Assembly: GCA_930367215.1 (NCBI GenBank)
Contig: OV884057.1
Span: forward strand, 260,170,339-260,234,338
Length of the DNA: 64,000 nt
DNA from: Pollenia angustigena
Taxonomy: Eukaryota > Arthropoda > Insecta > Diptera > Polleniidae
Direction of reading: 5' to 3'
Positions 48,223-58,828 of this stretch are shown here, piece by piece. A model generated the notes under the pieces. That model was given only the letters and a program-made list of their open reading frames with translations, did not search any database and was not told the DNA's origin. The stretch's first letter is position 1; each line of letters starts with the position of its first letter. A program made the translations under genes and the position numbers.

Positions 48223-49036
48223 TAATTAGTATTGTGGTTATTTTGTTGAACTATTTATGGTTTTTAATCCAAATTTTTAATATTTTTAATTAGGCTTAAG
48301 TTCATCAAATTTAATTTTCATTAAATTATTTTTATGAAGAAAGGAATTTTACAACATGAAAAATTAATTAAAATTTACTGATAATTTTTCATTCTTGACT
48401 CAATCTGGGCTCGAACCCAGGCGTTTTTACGGACAGGTTACCCTGACATGTTTCGATTGCAACCACTCAATCTCCTCAGAAGGCTTGCCGTTTAACACTC
48501 GCAGTCATCGACGACTGTTGACGTCATTAGTCAAACATCAATCCTTATGTTTGCATTTGTCCTTCAAGTTGTGCTGAAAAGGTCAGCAAGAAAAAGAAAG
48601 ACAAAAAAAATGAAAAAACAAAACAAAATATGTACCTTGAACTTCAAGAAGAATTCTTGACAAAAGTACGAAAAAACAGAAGTAAAGGAAGAACATGTAA
48701 AATAAATTAAAATAGATAATCATTCAAAGTAAATTTCGATCTACCAAAGGTTAAATACAATTTGGGTTAAGGATTGATGTTTGACTAATGACGTCAGCAG
48801 TCGTCGATGACTGCGAGTGTTAAACGGCAAGCCCTCTGAGGAGATTGAGTGGTTGCAATCGAAACATGTCAGGGTAACCTGTCCGTAAAAACGCCTGGGT
48901 TCGAGCCCAGATTGAGTCAAGAATGAAATATTATCAGTAAATTTTAATTAATTTTCATGTTGCAAAATTCCTTTCTTCATAAAAATAATTTAATGAAAAT
49001 TAAATTTGATGAACTTAAGCCTAATTAAAAATATTA
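48223..49036. mobile_element. Family S inverted pair (copies 2 and 3) with tRNA-like boxes
   Basis: Copy 2 (48223-48548, minus) and copy 3 (48655-49036, plus) are inverted relative to each other. Each has the B-box-like GGGTTCGAGCCC (48407-48418 as reverse complement; 48897-48908) and the A-box-like CTGCGAGTGTTAAACG (48811-48826 in copy 3). AAAATTTTAAAATGTT occurs on both sides (48207-48222 and 49037-49052), which looks like a 16-bp target duplication of the kind LINE machinery makes. If so, the pair moved as one unit. The 60-codon frame at 48395-48577 is a shadow. Confidence 0.65.
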
Positions 49037-49057
49037 AAAATTTTAAAATGTTGCTAA

Positions 49058-49863
49058 AGGCCATTTTAGACTATAATACTTTGTGTTTAGACATGTCAAA
49101 AACTTACAAATAATTCATAATGTATAATAGTGTAAAAACATTTTGTAATGAAATGTCAAAAAATACGTAAAGAAATTTGGCAGTCGTATGGTTCTCTCTA
49201 TTTTTTGAAATTTTTCTAAACGATTAGATTTTTCATTTCATCAGAATTGTGTTTTTACAAAAGCACAAGAAGAAAATCAGGGATGGAAAATTAAAATTTT
49301 GTGCACAAATATTCACTATTATTTTTTCTAATAAAAAATTGCAAAACGATAAAAAAATATAAAATTTCAAGTGAATTCTTTTAAAATTTAAATAAATCAC
49401 AAATATTTGTTGTAAAAAATCGTTAAATACGGTACACAGACGAAAAAAAAATAAAAAAATATGATTGTATCAACTTTTCCACCCTAGAAGAAAATAAAAA
49501 AACAGCTGTTGAATAATTTGCCGGCCACATCAAAATAAAAATTATTAAATATTAAAGAAATATTAAAAATAAAGTAAAAATATATCTGAGGACCAAGGTG
49601 CAAGTGTAAATGTGCAAGTTAGTGAATAATACGCCAGCTAACAATGTTCCAATGCTTAATAAAATGTTTTTTCGTCTTTATTTTGTAATCTAAAGTGGAT
49701 CTCATAAATCACAAAGATTTTACTTTTTATTTGAAGTGTGATAGTGTAGAAGCAAAATGTAATGAAAAAAATTTCTCTTTGTTGTTTTGACAATCAGACC
49801 AAAAATCATTTCATTTTGTAAGACCAAAAGTCTTAAGACTTGTGTGATAGTGTAAAACAGCCT
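49058..49863. mobile_element. Element N, 806-bp MITE
   Basis: AGGCCATTTTAGACTAT (49058) versus the mirror of ATAGTGTAAAACAGCCT (49847-49863) gives 14 of 17 inverted matches. TAA lies outside both ends. It has no coding content and lies inside family C copy 1. Confidence 0.65.
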
Positions 49864-50021
49864 TAAAAAATTATTGTTTTTTTGCCAAAACAAAAAATTT
49901 GTTTCTAAAACAACTGCGTAGCTTAGAAAAAAGTTCACATTTGCTTTAAGGAAATTGTAGTGCTTAATTTCGGGTTTCTTAGTAATTTCAATAAGCTAAG
50001 AATTTTTGAGTTACGCGAACT

Positions 50022-50262
50022 TATCGACCCCTAAGCGCGAAAATAACGTAAGCGCCAAAAATCAAATTAAGAGAGCTTTTTTTATTTTATTTCATATAAA
50101 TTTTGTATGAAATTTCTTGCTATAAAATCATAACGGTACCTTATGTGACCATGACATTTAAGGAGATGATGCAAGTATTGCCAATTAAGTCATTTATTAA
50201 AAAAAAAAAAAAAAATTGAAAATGAAGTCGCCTACGTTATTTGCGGGGTTAGGGGCTCGATA
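50022..50262. mobile_element. Family K MITE, copy 2 (TA target site shown by paralogue)
   Basis: TATCGACCCCTAAGCGCGAA (50022) mirrors TTGCGGGGTTAGGGGCTCGATA (50241-50262), with GTAAGCGCC/TCGCCTACGTTATT next. The uninterrupted family C sequence at 57651-57677 (GTAACGCGAATATATGTTGT) shows the empty site. Here ACGCGAACT-TA is followed by the element and then TA-TGTTATGC. Confidence 0.87.
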
Positions 50263-50838
50263 TGTTATGCAACCTCATTTTCGAAACAATGGTATATCTT
50301 GAAAAAAAAAAGCTGACCTAAATCGGAAAGGTCCATTGGATTCACTGTACCCGATTTATTTAAAAATGCCATGTGCCCGGCTTGTCTGTGATTAACACTT
50401 GTATTCAGCCTTATTGTGGTTGTTGTTGTCGTAAACGACTGTGTCGTTCTTTGTAGTAGATTAAAGAACACAGGCTAGGGTTACATTTATCTATTACAAA
50501 AAATGAAATAGTCGTATACAATAAGTCTGATTAGCATGGTTGTTTTTTAACCATAGCATATTGCTGTTTCAAAAGAGAAAAATATAATTGTTAATTTGAG
50601 AACACATTATTTATTTCCAAGTAATTATTGTCATATTTAACCACAATATGTTGTGACTTCTTGATAGAGGACTAATCTGACCATAATATGGTTGTCAGTG
50701 ACAATAAAATAGTTAAATTAATCATAATATCTTCAAAATTTTCTTTAAAAATATTTTTTTTTGTAGGTGACATATTTCTTCTATAGAAAAACAAATTTTT
50801 TCCACAGTCCTCTAACAGTTATTTGGCTATAAAAAGTT

Positions 50839-51371
50839 GGGGGGTGCTTTAATTCCACGTGAGAAAAGGTCATGATGGCTTTATTTCTCATTCAATAGGA
50901 AGATAAAACCTTTTATTTTTTTTTTTTCATTTGAATGTGAGATAAAGACATCATGGCCTTAGCTCACATTAGCAATACTAGAAAATGGCCTTATATCTCA
51001 TTTCAGTTCCGGAGACACTAAAGTTAAGTATTGAAATCTGGCTTCGCATACTAAAGTTTTTCTGCGTGGCAGCCTGCGGCCGTGCTTACGGGTATTCTCC
51101 TCCAGTAGGACGCGTCAGGTGGCTTCGCTGAATAAAGTTTTTCTGCGTGCGTCACAAGAATAAAAAAATGTTTTTCCCTTTTACAGATTGTTTACACCAT
51201 GCATAACAATTTTCTGAAAAAATATGGCTTTATCTCTCATTTGCGAAAAATATATGGCTATATCTCTCATTTTGCAAAATTTTAAAGATGACCTTACCTC
51301 TCAATGAATGAGCAATAAAGCCATCATGGCCTTATCTCACATGGTTTTAAAGCCCCCCCCCCCCCCCCCCC
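50839..51371. mobile_element. Family F MITE, copy 1
   Basis: Ends GGGGGGTGCTTTAA (50839) and TTAAAGCCCCCC with a 19-C run (to 51371) are inverted. The interior repeats the near-palindrome AAGGCCATCATGGC flanked by GAGATAA/TTATCTC words near both ends. The middle (GGCAGCCTGCGGCCGTGCTT) is GC-richer. The inverted copy 2 spans 58811-60882. Confidence 0.83.
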
Positions 51372-53548
51372 TAAACAGTATTATGAATACTTACACCAAT
51401 GGTTTTCTTGTTTTTATATATATTTTTAAACGTTACTGTGCTTCTTACAGGAGTAAAACAATTAAACAGATACAAATATATGATTCCTGAAAGATTTCCC
51501 GACTATATTTTTTTTTAATTTTAAAATTCAAAAAAAGATGTTTTATCAGAGAAGAGAAATTAAAAAAATGTTTTTTATTTATCTTTGCGGACCTCCTGAG
51601 AGTCTTTCAAGGATCCTTATTTGGGATCAACATCCATACAAAAGCAATAATTGAAGCAAAAAAAAAACATTTTTTTCACGTTTCAACTGCTCTGCGGGAC
51701 GAGTATTTAGAAAACGAAAAAAATGTAAAAAATTTTGCCTTTCATTTAATATTCCACATAAAGTCTTCGTTATTTTTATTCTTTTTCTGATAATTTCATA
51801 AAAGGTTAAATAATGCGGTTTAAGTATCCGCTAGAAAAATTCATAATTCATAAGATGTGTAAGGGATTGTCCTTGTGGGCAAAAGGATGTTCTCGTTTTT
51901 AGTAACAAACGCTTTTATACAGTTCTTTAAAGAATTTTTTACGTTCTACCTTTTTTCGAAAAGTCATTTTTTGTAAAGTATTAATATTGTGTTGAACAAT
52001 TTAATCTAAAACCAGTATTTTATATGCCGACAAAAAAAGTTAAAAAAAAAATATATTAAAAGACGAACCCTTCTGTGCAAAAGAGTGTGTCTAAATTGTA
52101 AAGTATTGAAATTTTATTTTAAGCACATTCTACGTTAATCTGCGATGTACTTAACATGTGTTTAGCTATACCTTAAAATTCTAAGACAGTCAGTGTCAAA
52201 AAAAATTCGTTAAATCACTTCATTTTTATTTTTGATCAAGAAAATTATTGCAAAGAAAAAAAAAAAAGAAATCAAGAGTGCACTACTTTTGGAGAAAATT
52301 TTGCAGAAATCTAAGAAAATCTTTATTTTATTCTAATCAACAAACAATTTAACAAATAAACAATATTTTGCAATATGTCAAAGTCAAGATTTTATTTCTT
52401 CAACGCGTATAATTTTACACTCCACTGTTAATACTTAAGCATAAATTTGTATATTCATTTTATAATAAATAGAAAAGCAATAAAAATTTTTATATTTACT
52501 ATAAAAAAATATTGAGTGTTACAGAATGTTTTTCATTCTATTTTTCTTAAAAAAAAGAAAACGATTTGAACTACTAAACAAGCCCTGTAGGCATCTTTTA
52601 ATGGTATCATTGTAGCGTAATGTAATTGTAACTGTGTGTGTGTGTGATGATAGTGGTACTATTGGTGTTAAAATAACGCAGCATCAACCCTTTCTTCCTA
52701 TTTCCGGTTTCCGCTTATGAAGCTGATACAGCAGTATCGGTATTTTTCCAACCATACAATGTTTCCGCTTGCTGCTGCCACACTCTATTTCATTTTGATT
52801 CAGCGTTTTTTTTTTTTTTTTTTGTTGCCTTTTTACAGACATTCCTACAAATGTATTTAGAGTATGAGCTTAAAAAGTCGAAGGTAAACATTCATCAAAT
52901 TTTACATAGAAAATTCTTGAGAATTTTTTTGCAAATTCTACGTGCTGAAGGCAGATTTACAAAAAAAGAAAATATTATAAAGAAAAGAAATTTAAGAAAA
53001 GAAAAAAATAATAAAAAAACTGCCGCTGATAAATTTCATTTAAAATTTGTCGACTAGTCAAAATGTATTTACTTTTTACATAAATTTATTCTGGTGTACG
53101 AGTAAAAGTTATTTATGCAGATAGACAGTTATTCATAGTCGCTTTAAAGTTGTACATGTGTTTACACCGAAACAGGTTTCCTTGGCTCAGCTGCTCTTCT
53201 TTATCTTCATATTTTGCTTGTATTATTTATAAACTGAAATATGTCTTTTTTCATATTTCCCTTTGCGAATTTATTTGCTTGCGATGATTTGTTGTAGACT
53301 TTGTGTTTAGAAATGGAAGCAGAAAAAAAATGGGTACTTCCTTAAAATTGTGCGTGCAATTTTTTGTGTGTGCTTGGAAAATATTCTTAAAAATATGTAC
53401 TACATGTGAATTTGAAAAAATATATTTAATTTTAAAATATTCAAGTGACAATATACTTTACCTTATTTTAATACATATTTATATTTTAAAAGACAGTGGG
53501 TTCTTAAGCAATAATTTTATAAAGGGTGCAACAAAAAAAGTTTTTCCA
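51372..53548. other. Non-coding spacer
   Basis: AT-rich; a TG repeat lies at about 52634-52644. Open frames such as 52851-53057 are lysine-rich chance frames. Nothing bounded was found. Confidence 0.5.
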
Positions 53549-53932
53549 GTGCCCATGTTCTGAACCTCTCGCGTCGAGAAACTTTTCGCTTAAAATGTGT
53601 GAAATGAAACAAAATTGCCACATATTGAAACAAACAGATGTTTTTCTCACTAATCTGTGTCTGTAATTTTTTTTGGCGAGTACTAGCTATCACGTAAGGA
53701 AATTACTCGCCAATTTACAGCAAAACTGTGTCTGTAACATTTTTGTGAGAAAAGTTCCCGTTTTGAACTGTCAAATAAACTCACGAATAAAAATGGGGCG
53801 AGAAAAAATTTCAGCACTAAAAGCAATTAAAAATGCAAAATAAAAAAAATAAATAATATCTTGTTCTTGGCACATTTTTTTATTGTTTAACTATTTTGCT
53901 TATAACATTTTTATAAAATATACGAATGTTTT

Positions 53933-55394
53933 TTAACCTTTATGTGCTCGGGATCGAAAACTTACGTGGGCGGTCGGAAGACTACATTTGTAGTAACTAG
54001 CCTTGAAATTTTTGAACGTTCTATGATTGCTGGCATAAACATCTATTTTGCCAAACTTCTCAAGAACTTTTTGCGTTTGCCTGTTTGCTGAATATGGCTA
54101 TTACTTTCTATGTAGATGATATAAGTAGCTAAGGCAGATATATCTAGCAAGTTGAAAAACATTGCCAATGGCCATCGCAATGTTTTGCGTTTTGAAGAAT
54201 ATGCTGACAGCATTTTGTCCATTGCATCGATGCCTCCTTTGCTGACGTTATAGTCAAGAATATACTGCGGCTTTTTTTTTTTCTCTGCCACAATATCATT
54301 ATTCAAAGTTGTACTTGACAATATACCAACTGCCTTTCCCTTTTTTGGCACATAAGATGATAAAGCAAACTTGGATTCCAAAAATAAAAAACTGATGAAT
54401 ATTCTCCACGTTAACGGTCAGCTTTCATTTCGTTGGGTTTATTTTGGCGAACTGTGGCAAGAATTGCAAGGCCTTTGGACAATAAAAATTTACCCAAATT
54501 TAACGATGTGAAAAAATTGTCACAAACCATTTTTCTTTCGGTATTCTCCCAGTTAGAAACCAGTTTTTTTACTACATTCTCTCCAACATTTGCAGATCGA
54601 CTTGTATTCGGGTTCTTTCCTACGTAGATTTCGCTTCTGAGCGGATAAAATGATATGGCATCGCAAGCAAACCAAACTTTAATACCGTATTTCGCAAGCT
54701 TTCAAGGTATGTACTGGGTAAATTTGGTTCGTCCACGATATGAAAACAGTTGTTCTTCCACTGTTATTTCTCCACATGGCATATAAAATCTGCTAAGATT
54801 TTGGTTCATTTGGTTCCAAATGGTTGAGATTGTTGCTGCTTTATCTTCCAGTAGTCGAGTAGCTCTAGTACGCTGGCTATCAAAACCAATAAATTGAAGT
54901 ATTTGTTTGAATCAAGATTTTGACATTGATGCGCAACACTTTACTAATTTTTGCAATACAAAGAATAAAAAAACAAAACAATGTAAAATCATAAAAGTAA
55001 CGTACACTTCGTCTATGATCTATTGTTTTTGATGAAATGTTATTACTTTGATGCGTTATCAGCATACACGTGATGCAAAAAATTCTCTTTTTAGCAAAAA
55101 TAAAAGAAAAACAAGGTGTGCAAATGTAATAAGCAACAAATAAAGCTTCTTTGCATACAAACCACATAGTGACTACAAATGTAGACTACCGGCCACGAGA
55201 TGATCATTTGTAAAAACATCCCTTTAGCACCTAAGAAATAATTATTTTTACATCACTAACGTTTCAATCTGCTTAAAACAAGATTTTAGGAAGCCACCAA
55301 AAACCTCAAATTGTTTGACTGACGTTTTTAATTTGTATTCGCTAATCTAATCAAAATTACTACAAATGTAGACTTCCGAGCACATAAAGGTTAA
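53933..55394 (-). mobile_element. piggyBac transposon with TTAA ends (4) and transposase remnant
   Basis: TTAACCTTTATGTGCTCGG (53933) and CCGAGCACATAAAGGTTAA (to 55394) are perfect inverted repeats including TTAA. A subterminal word CTACATTTGTAGT occurs near both ends (53982; 55358 as ACTACAAATGTAG) and again at about 55173. The minus strand encodes the transposase remnant at 54043-54900. The element inserted into family G. Confidence 0.93.
54043..54900 (-). pseudogene. piggyBac-type transposase remnant
   Basis: Minus-strand reading, in order: RTRATRLLEDKAATISTIWN (about 54875), CGEITVEEQLFSYRGRTKFT (about 54785), KYGIKVWFACDAISFYPLRS (about 54700-54640), MVCDNFFTSLNLGKFLLSKG (about 54535-54480, with the DNxFTS catalytic word), then DYNVSKGGIDAMDKM (54260) and KRKTLRWPLAMFFNLLDISA (54200). 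Stops and frameshifts occur near 54714 and 54400. The N-terminus and the last cysteine-rich part are missing or unreadable. Domain identity is very clear from the TKGGVD/RRWP-like C-terminal block. Confidence 0.88.
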
Positions 55395-55839
55395 GATCGT
55401 TTGCAAAACAACAAACATTAAAGTCACACTTTTCATTATTTGGTATAGCCGACGGTTGTATTTTCGCCGCCGTCGTTAAAAAATTTTCAACTTTAGTAAA
55501 TTTTGGTCGCCGTCAACGATATGTGTGATTGGCGTTCATAACGCCTGCAATGACACATCGGCTTCGAGTACAACGTTATGACATTTATAACGTAACGGCG
55601 TAATCTCTTTTGATAGTTTTCGACATGAGTTACATACACACTTTTTTCTCAATTTTCGAGAAACGATGGAATATTTTGTTTCACATCTTTTCGATGCGAG
55701 AAGTTCTCACTAAAGTTACAGAACATGGGTACAGGTTAACAAAATGTTTGTTTTATTTGCTGCAGCCAAGGTAAAACAGTAAAGCGATTAATGCAAATTT
55801 TCGCTATTTAAAAAAAGGAAAAAAAAACTAGGGGGAAAT

Positions 55840-56375
55840 ATTCAGGTATGTGATGGAAAACGATTTCGAAAACAAAACGATTTGAAAACGATAATATCGT
55901 TGTCGGTATCTTTAAAAATTGATTTCTAATACATTTTCCTCCGTTTTCATTTATATATTATGTTAAATTCTTTATTAAATATGAGGGGCTGAAAGCACAA
56001 GGGGTTCAAGTGACTTATTATAAATAATGACACAGAAGCGGTTGTTTCGCTTGTGCTCCAAGCGTAGCAGGTATTTTAATGTCAAGTTCTTGAATTGTTC
56101 ACTATATCTAGCGTCCGGATGAGAATCCTTCAGTCACCTCTTGTGCTCTGAACAACTTTTCCGAACTATACCTATAATTCCATATGCAAACTAAATTTTA
56201 GAAAAAGGCACTTAAACCCCTTGTGCTCTAAGCATCTCATATATTAAATGAGCTGTATTTTGTACAAAAAATAAAGCCTTTACTTCAGAAATGGATTTAA
56301 AAATCGGTCGAAATTCATCACACCTGCAAAAAACTATCATTTTGAAAACGATCGTTTTTCATCACATACCTGAAT
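55840..56375. mobile_element. Foldback MITE Y, ATTCAGGTATGTGATG ends
   Basis: ATTCAGGTATGTGATG (55840-55855) and CATCACATACCTGAAT (56360-56375) are perfect inverted 16-mers. Arms continue with GAAAACGAT words on both sides (AAAACGATCGTTTTTC at 56345). AAT flanks both ends. The 536-bp body contains three GGGG/CTTGTGCTC-like repeated words (55995, 56054, 56224) but no protein. Confidence 0.85.
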
Positions 56376-56533
56376 AATTCTGTCAAATAATATCATGGAC
56401 CCAATCATTCCACAGCTTCACATAGCCTCAAAACAAGTGAACACACTGCAGTTTTACAAAAACTCTTTATAAAATATATGAAATGTTTACATATCAGATT
56501 AAAATTAAATTCAAAATGGATCGTATCAGATTA

Positions 56534-56624
56534 GGGGGTAAATGACGAAATTCGATATCGATCGAAATTTCCTTTTAAATTCTTTTGTAATTTCGATCGA
56601 TATCGAATGCCGCAATTTGCCCCC
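56534..56624. mobile_element. 91-bp hairpin element X
   Basis: GGGGGTAAATGACGAAATTC (56534) pairs with GAATGCCGCAATTTGCCCCC (56605-56624), and the inner stem GATATCGATCGAAATT pairs with AATTTCGATCGATATC. ATTA lies on both sides. It is tiny, non-coding and almost completely self-pairing. Confidence 0.82.
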
Positions 56625-56639
56625 ATTATTTTGCATGAG

Positions 56640-57800
56640 CCATGCATGAGGCTATTGTTAGAGCTAAAGCAAATTACATCAAACACATATTGGAGCATAG
56701 AGGCCAGGTTTAAAGAAAATGAGAGCTGCAGTAGTTACAAAAATTATCCCCAAAAATCACGCTACTCCTGAATCAAAGCTGGAAATGGTTAAATGCTCCG
56801 TAATTCTTCTCAAATCACACATTTTAGTTTGTCATATAGAGTCGTCGCTACAAAACCTTGAAGTTTACTTAAATGAAATTCACTTAAATTGCATGTTTTT
56901 CACAGCAGGCCAGCCCTACTTTATTTTTCATCTGATTCATTTATTTCTAACATACCTAACCGCTATCTCCATTCCTTAAGGGTGCTCCAATACAAAAAAG
57001 TCAATACAGATTAGAAATATATTGAAGAAAAAGCCCTATAACTGCCAAGGAATCGCCGCTAGGGGGATTAAATGTATGACCGGCCTCCATTAGTTTTTTC
57101 TTTTTAACATTTTCTTAAAACTTACTTGCCATATATATCCACCCCTAAGGGGGCTCCCATACAAATATGGCCGGTTAATGAAATTCTTAAATTTGGCCCC
57201 TGCAGCGCCTAGGATGCTCCTAGATTGGTCAAATGTATGACCAACCCCACTTTATTTTTTATATTAATCATTTATTTCTAACATACCTACCCGCTATCAC
57301 GATTCCTTAAAGGGGCTCCCATACAAAATGTTCAATGCAGACTACAAATATATTTAAAAAAAGTCCCATAAATTTTTCGACTTTTGTGAATAAAATCAAA
57401 AGTTGGTAACAGATTTTAATCATTTATGGATTGTTTTTTTTTTGCAGCTTCGCTTATTATATGTCTGCAAAAAATTAGAAGCCTAGCTTAAATATTAATT
57501 TTTATGAATTTTTAAAAAACAAAAATTTCGAAATTTTGACAAAAAAATTTATTTGTTTTTTCAAAAAAATAATGTTATTTTTCTTTAAGGAAATTTTATT
57601 GCGGAGTTTCGGTTTTTTAAGAAATTCCAATAAACTTAACCGTTTTTGAGTAACGCGAATATATGTTGTGCAACCTTCTCCATTTTCGAAATAACGGAAT
57701 ATCTCGTAAACCAAAGCCAATTAAAGAAAATGGCGATCATCACTGGATTCAGCGTACCCGAATTATGTTAAAACGCCATGTTACCGGCTTGTCTGTTTTT
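56640..57800. mobile_element. Family C, copy 2, with ~330-bp-spaced direct repeats
   Basis: The right end GCGTACCCGAATTATGTTAA and ACGCCATGTTACCGGCTTGT (57752-57791) equals the inverted left end of copy 1. The block TTTATTTCTAACATACCTA(A/C)CCGCTATC occurs at 56939 and 57278, with related flanks from about 56910 and 57238 for ~120 bp. The left boundary is not identified. Confidence 0.65.
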
Positions 57801-57836
57801 TCAACTCGCATAGTGCAATTAATAAAGAAATAACAA

Positions 57837-57853
57837 GACTTACTGAGCCTTTC
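57837..57853 (+). repeat. Solo end of family V
   Basis: AGACTTACTGAGCCTTT is identical to the right terminus of the V pair (60182-60198), but no V body is attached. Confidence 0.6.
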
Positions 57854-58232
57854 CTCCCATGAGGATATGTTCCAATTTTACAAACATGCCACCTGCATAA
57901 GATCTACTTTGGGTCAGACTTAAACGAATCCGCACAAGCCGCCGCAGATGCGTACCTTATTTAAATGCTGGTCAGCAGATTATCCTTTCTGTGGCTGCAG
58001 AAATGTGCATCAAATGATGCAAATAATAACAGAATTGCCACAATCTACCGAGAATTAATCTGCAATAAATAATGCCGGCCCAGCAGCTATCTAATGGCTT
58101 GCATTTTGAAATATCAATTTTAAAACTAAGGATTCTAGATAAACTTTAAATTTTGTGTGTAAAAAAAGAAAGCAAATGTTAGATTAAAGCTTTTTATATA
58201 AAATACTAAATTCGGTTACATTTTGAGTTTCA

Positions 58233-58790
58233 TTAACCCGGCGTCATGCAGGTTGGGTCATTATGACCCATACGCTCTTAAATTGGTGTGCAACTTTTTT
58301 CAAAGTTTTCCGACGTTGGCAAATTTCTCGGTAGCTGGAGCGTATCGTTTTTGCATGTTCTTTATTATTTCGTTTCAGTTGATGATTGAACGTGAGCAGA
58401 GATAGTTGACCGTCAACTAATAAAAGGTAAATATGACCCAGCCTGGACGTCGGTGTAGTCAGATTTCACCAATATATATGAATTTAGCAATTATTTTTTG
58501 TTTTTTTTAGGTTTTAAACTTATGGCATTAGACTGATTGAAGTTCCTCATATTTTTAAGTTCGTTTATTGTTTTTTTTTTTTAATTAATAAATTAAAAAC
58601 TTGAAAACATTTTAAATAAGTTTTTTTTTTTTTCATATAACAAATAGCTAAAGGAGTCATGTATATATTGCTTACAGATACGTTTATCAAATTTTGAAAA
58701 TTATGCAAAATACAATGTCAAAAAAACTAGGGCATATTTACCCACCTGACTGGCGGTGTTTCTTTTATCACGTGCCCGACGCCGGGTTAA
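58233..58790. mobile_element. piggyBac-type MITE with TTAA ends (5)
   Basis: TTAACCCGGCGTCATGC (58233) and GCCCGACGCCGGGTTAA (58774-58790) are inverted (perfect for CCCGGCGTC), with TTAA on both sides. It is 558 bp, includes TGACCCA words near both ends and encodes nothing recognisable. Confidence 0.88.
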
Positions 58791-58828
58791 AAGAGAGAAC
58801 TTCACTTAAAGGGGGGCAGCTTTAAAAC

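Larger units (their letters stand above)
47945..50390. mobile_element. Family C element, copy 1, with three internal insertions
   Basis: The left end AGCCGGGTACCTGGCG and TAATTCGGGTACGCTG (47951-47990) is mirrored by TACCCGATTTATTTAAAAAT and GCCATGTGCCCGGCTT (about 50348-50383). Its body (AAATCAAAAGTTGTTAACAG at 48083; AAGCTAAGAATTTTTGAGTT at 49993) matches 57380-57660. Inserted within it are the S pair (48223-49036), element N (49058-49863) and K copy 2 (50022-50262). It encodes no protein. Confidence 0.78.
47758..50785. mobile_element. Family B copy 2, split by a 2.6-kb nest
   Basis: The left half (47758-47940) has AAGAAAAAAATCATGTTTTA, AACATATTATGGTTAA and ACCATACCATGG. The right half (about 50536-50785) has CATGGTTGTTTTTTAACCAT, TCTTGATAGAGGACTAAT, ACCATAATATGGTTGTCAGT and AGGTGACATATTT. 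Both halves align with the two halves of the 483-bp copy at 19321-19803. The intervening DNA (about 47941-50535) is family C with further insertions. Confidence 0.75.
53549..55732. mobile_element. Family G MITE, copy 2, split by a piggyBac
   Basis: GTGCCCATGTTCTGAACCTC (53549) is mirrored at 55713-55731 by AGTTACAGAACATGGGTAC. Subterminal GTCGAGAAACTTTTCG (53573) corresponds to the inverted TTTTCGATGCGAGAAG (55688). Excluding the piggyBac (53933-55394), the element is about 720 bp. Confidence 0.68.

Noticed and set aside
48395..48577. 60-codon frame over the tRNA-like repeat
   Set aside because: Shadow of repeat family S.
51353..51371. Poly(C) run as a telomere or G-quadruplex signal
   Set aside because: It is the terminal run of family F, paired with a G run at 50839.
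52851..53057. 68-codon Lys-rich frame
   Set aside because: Low-complexity composition, no start context or homologous motif.
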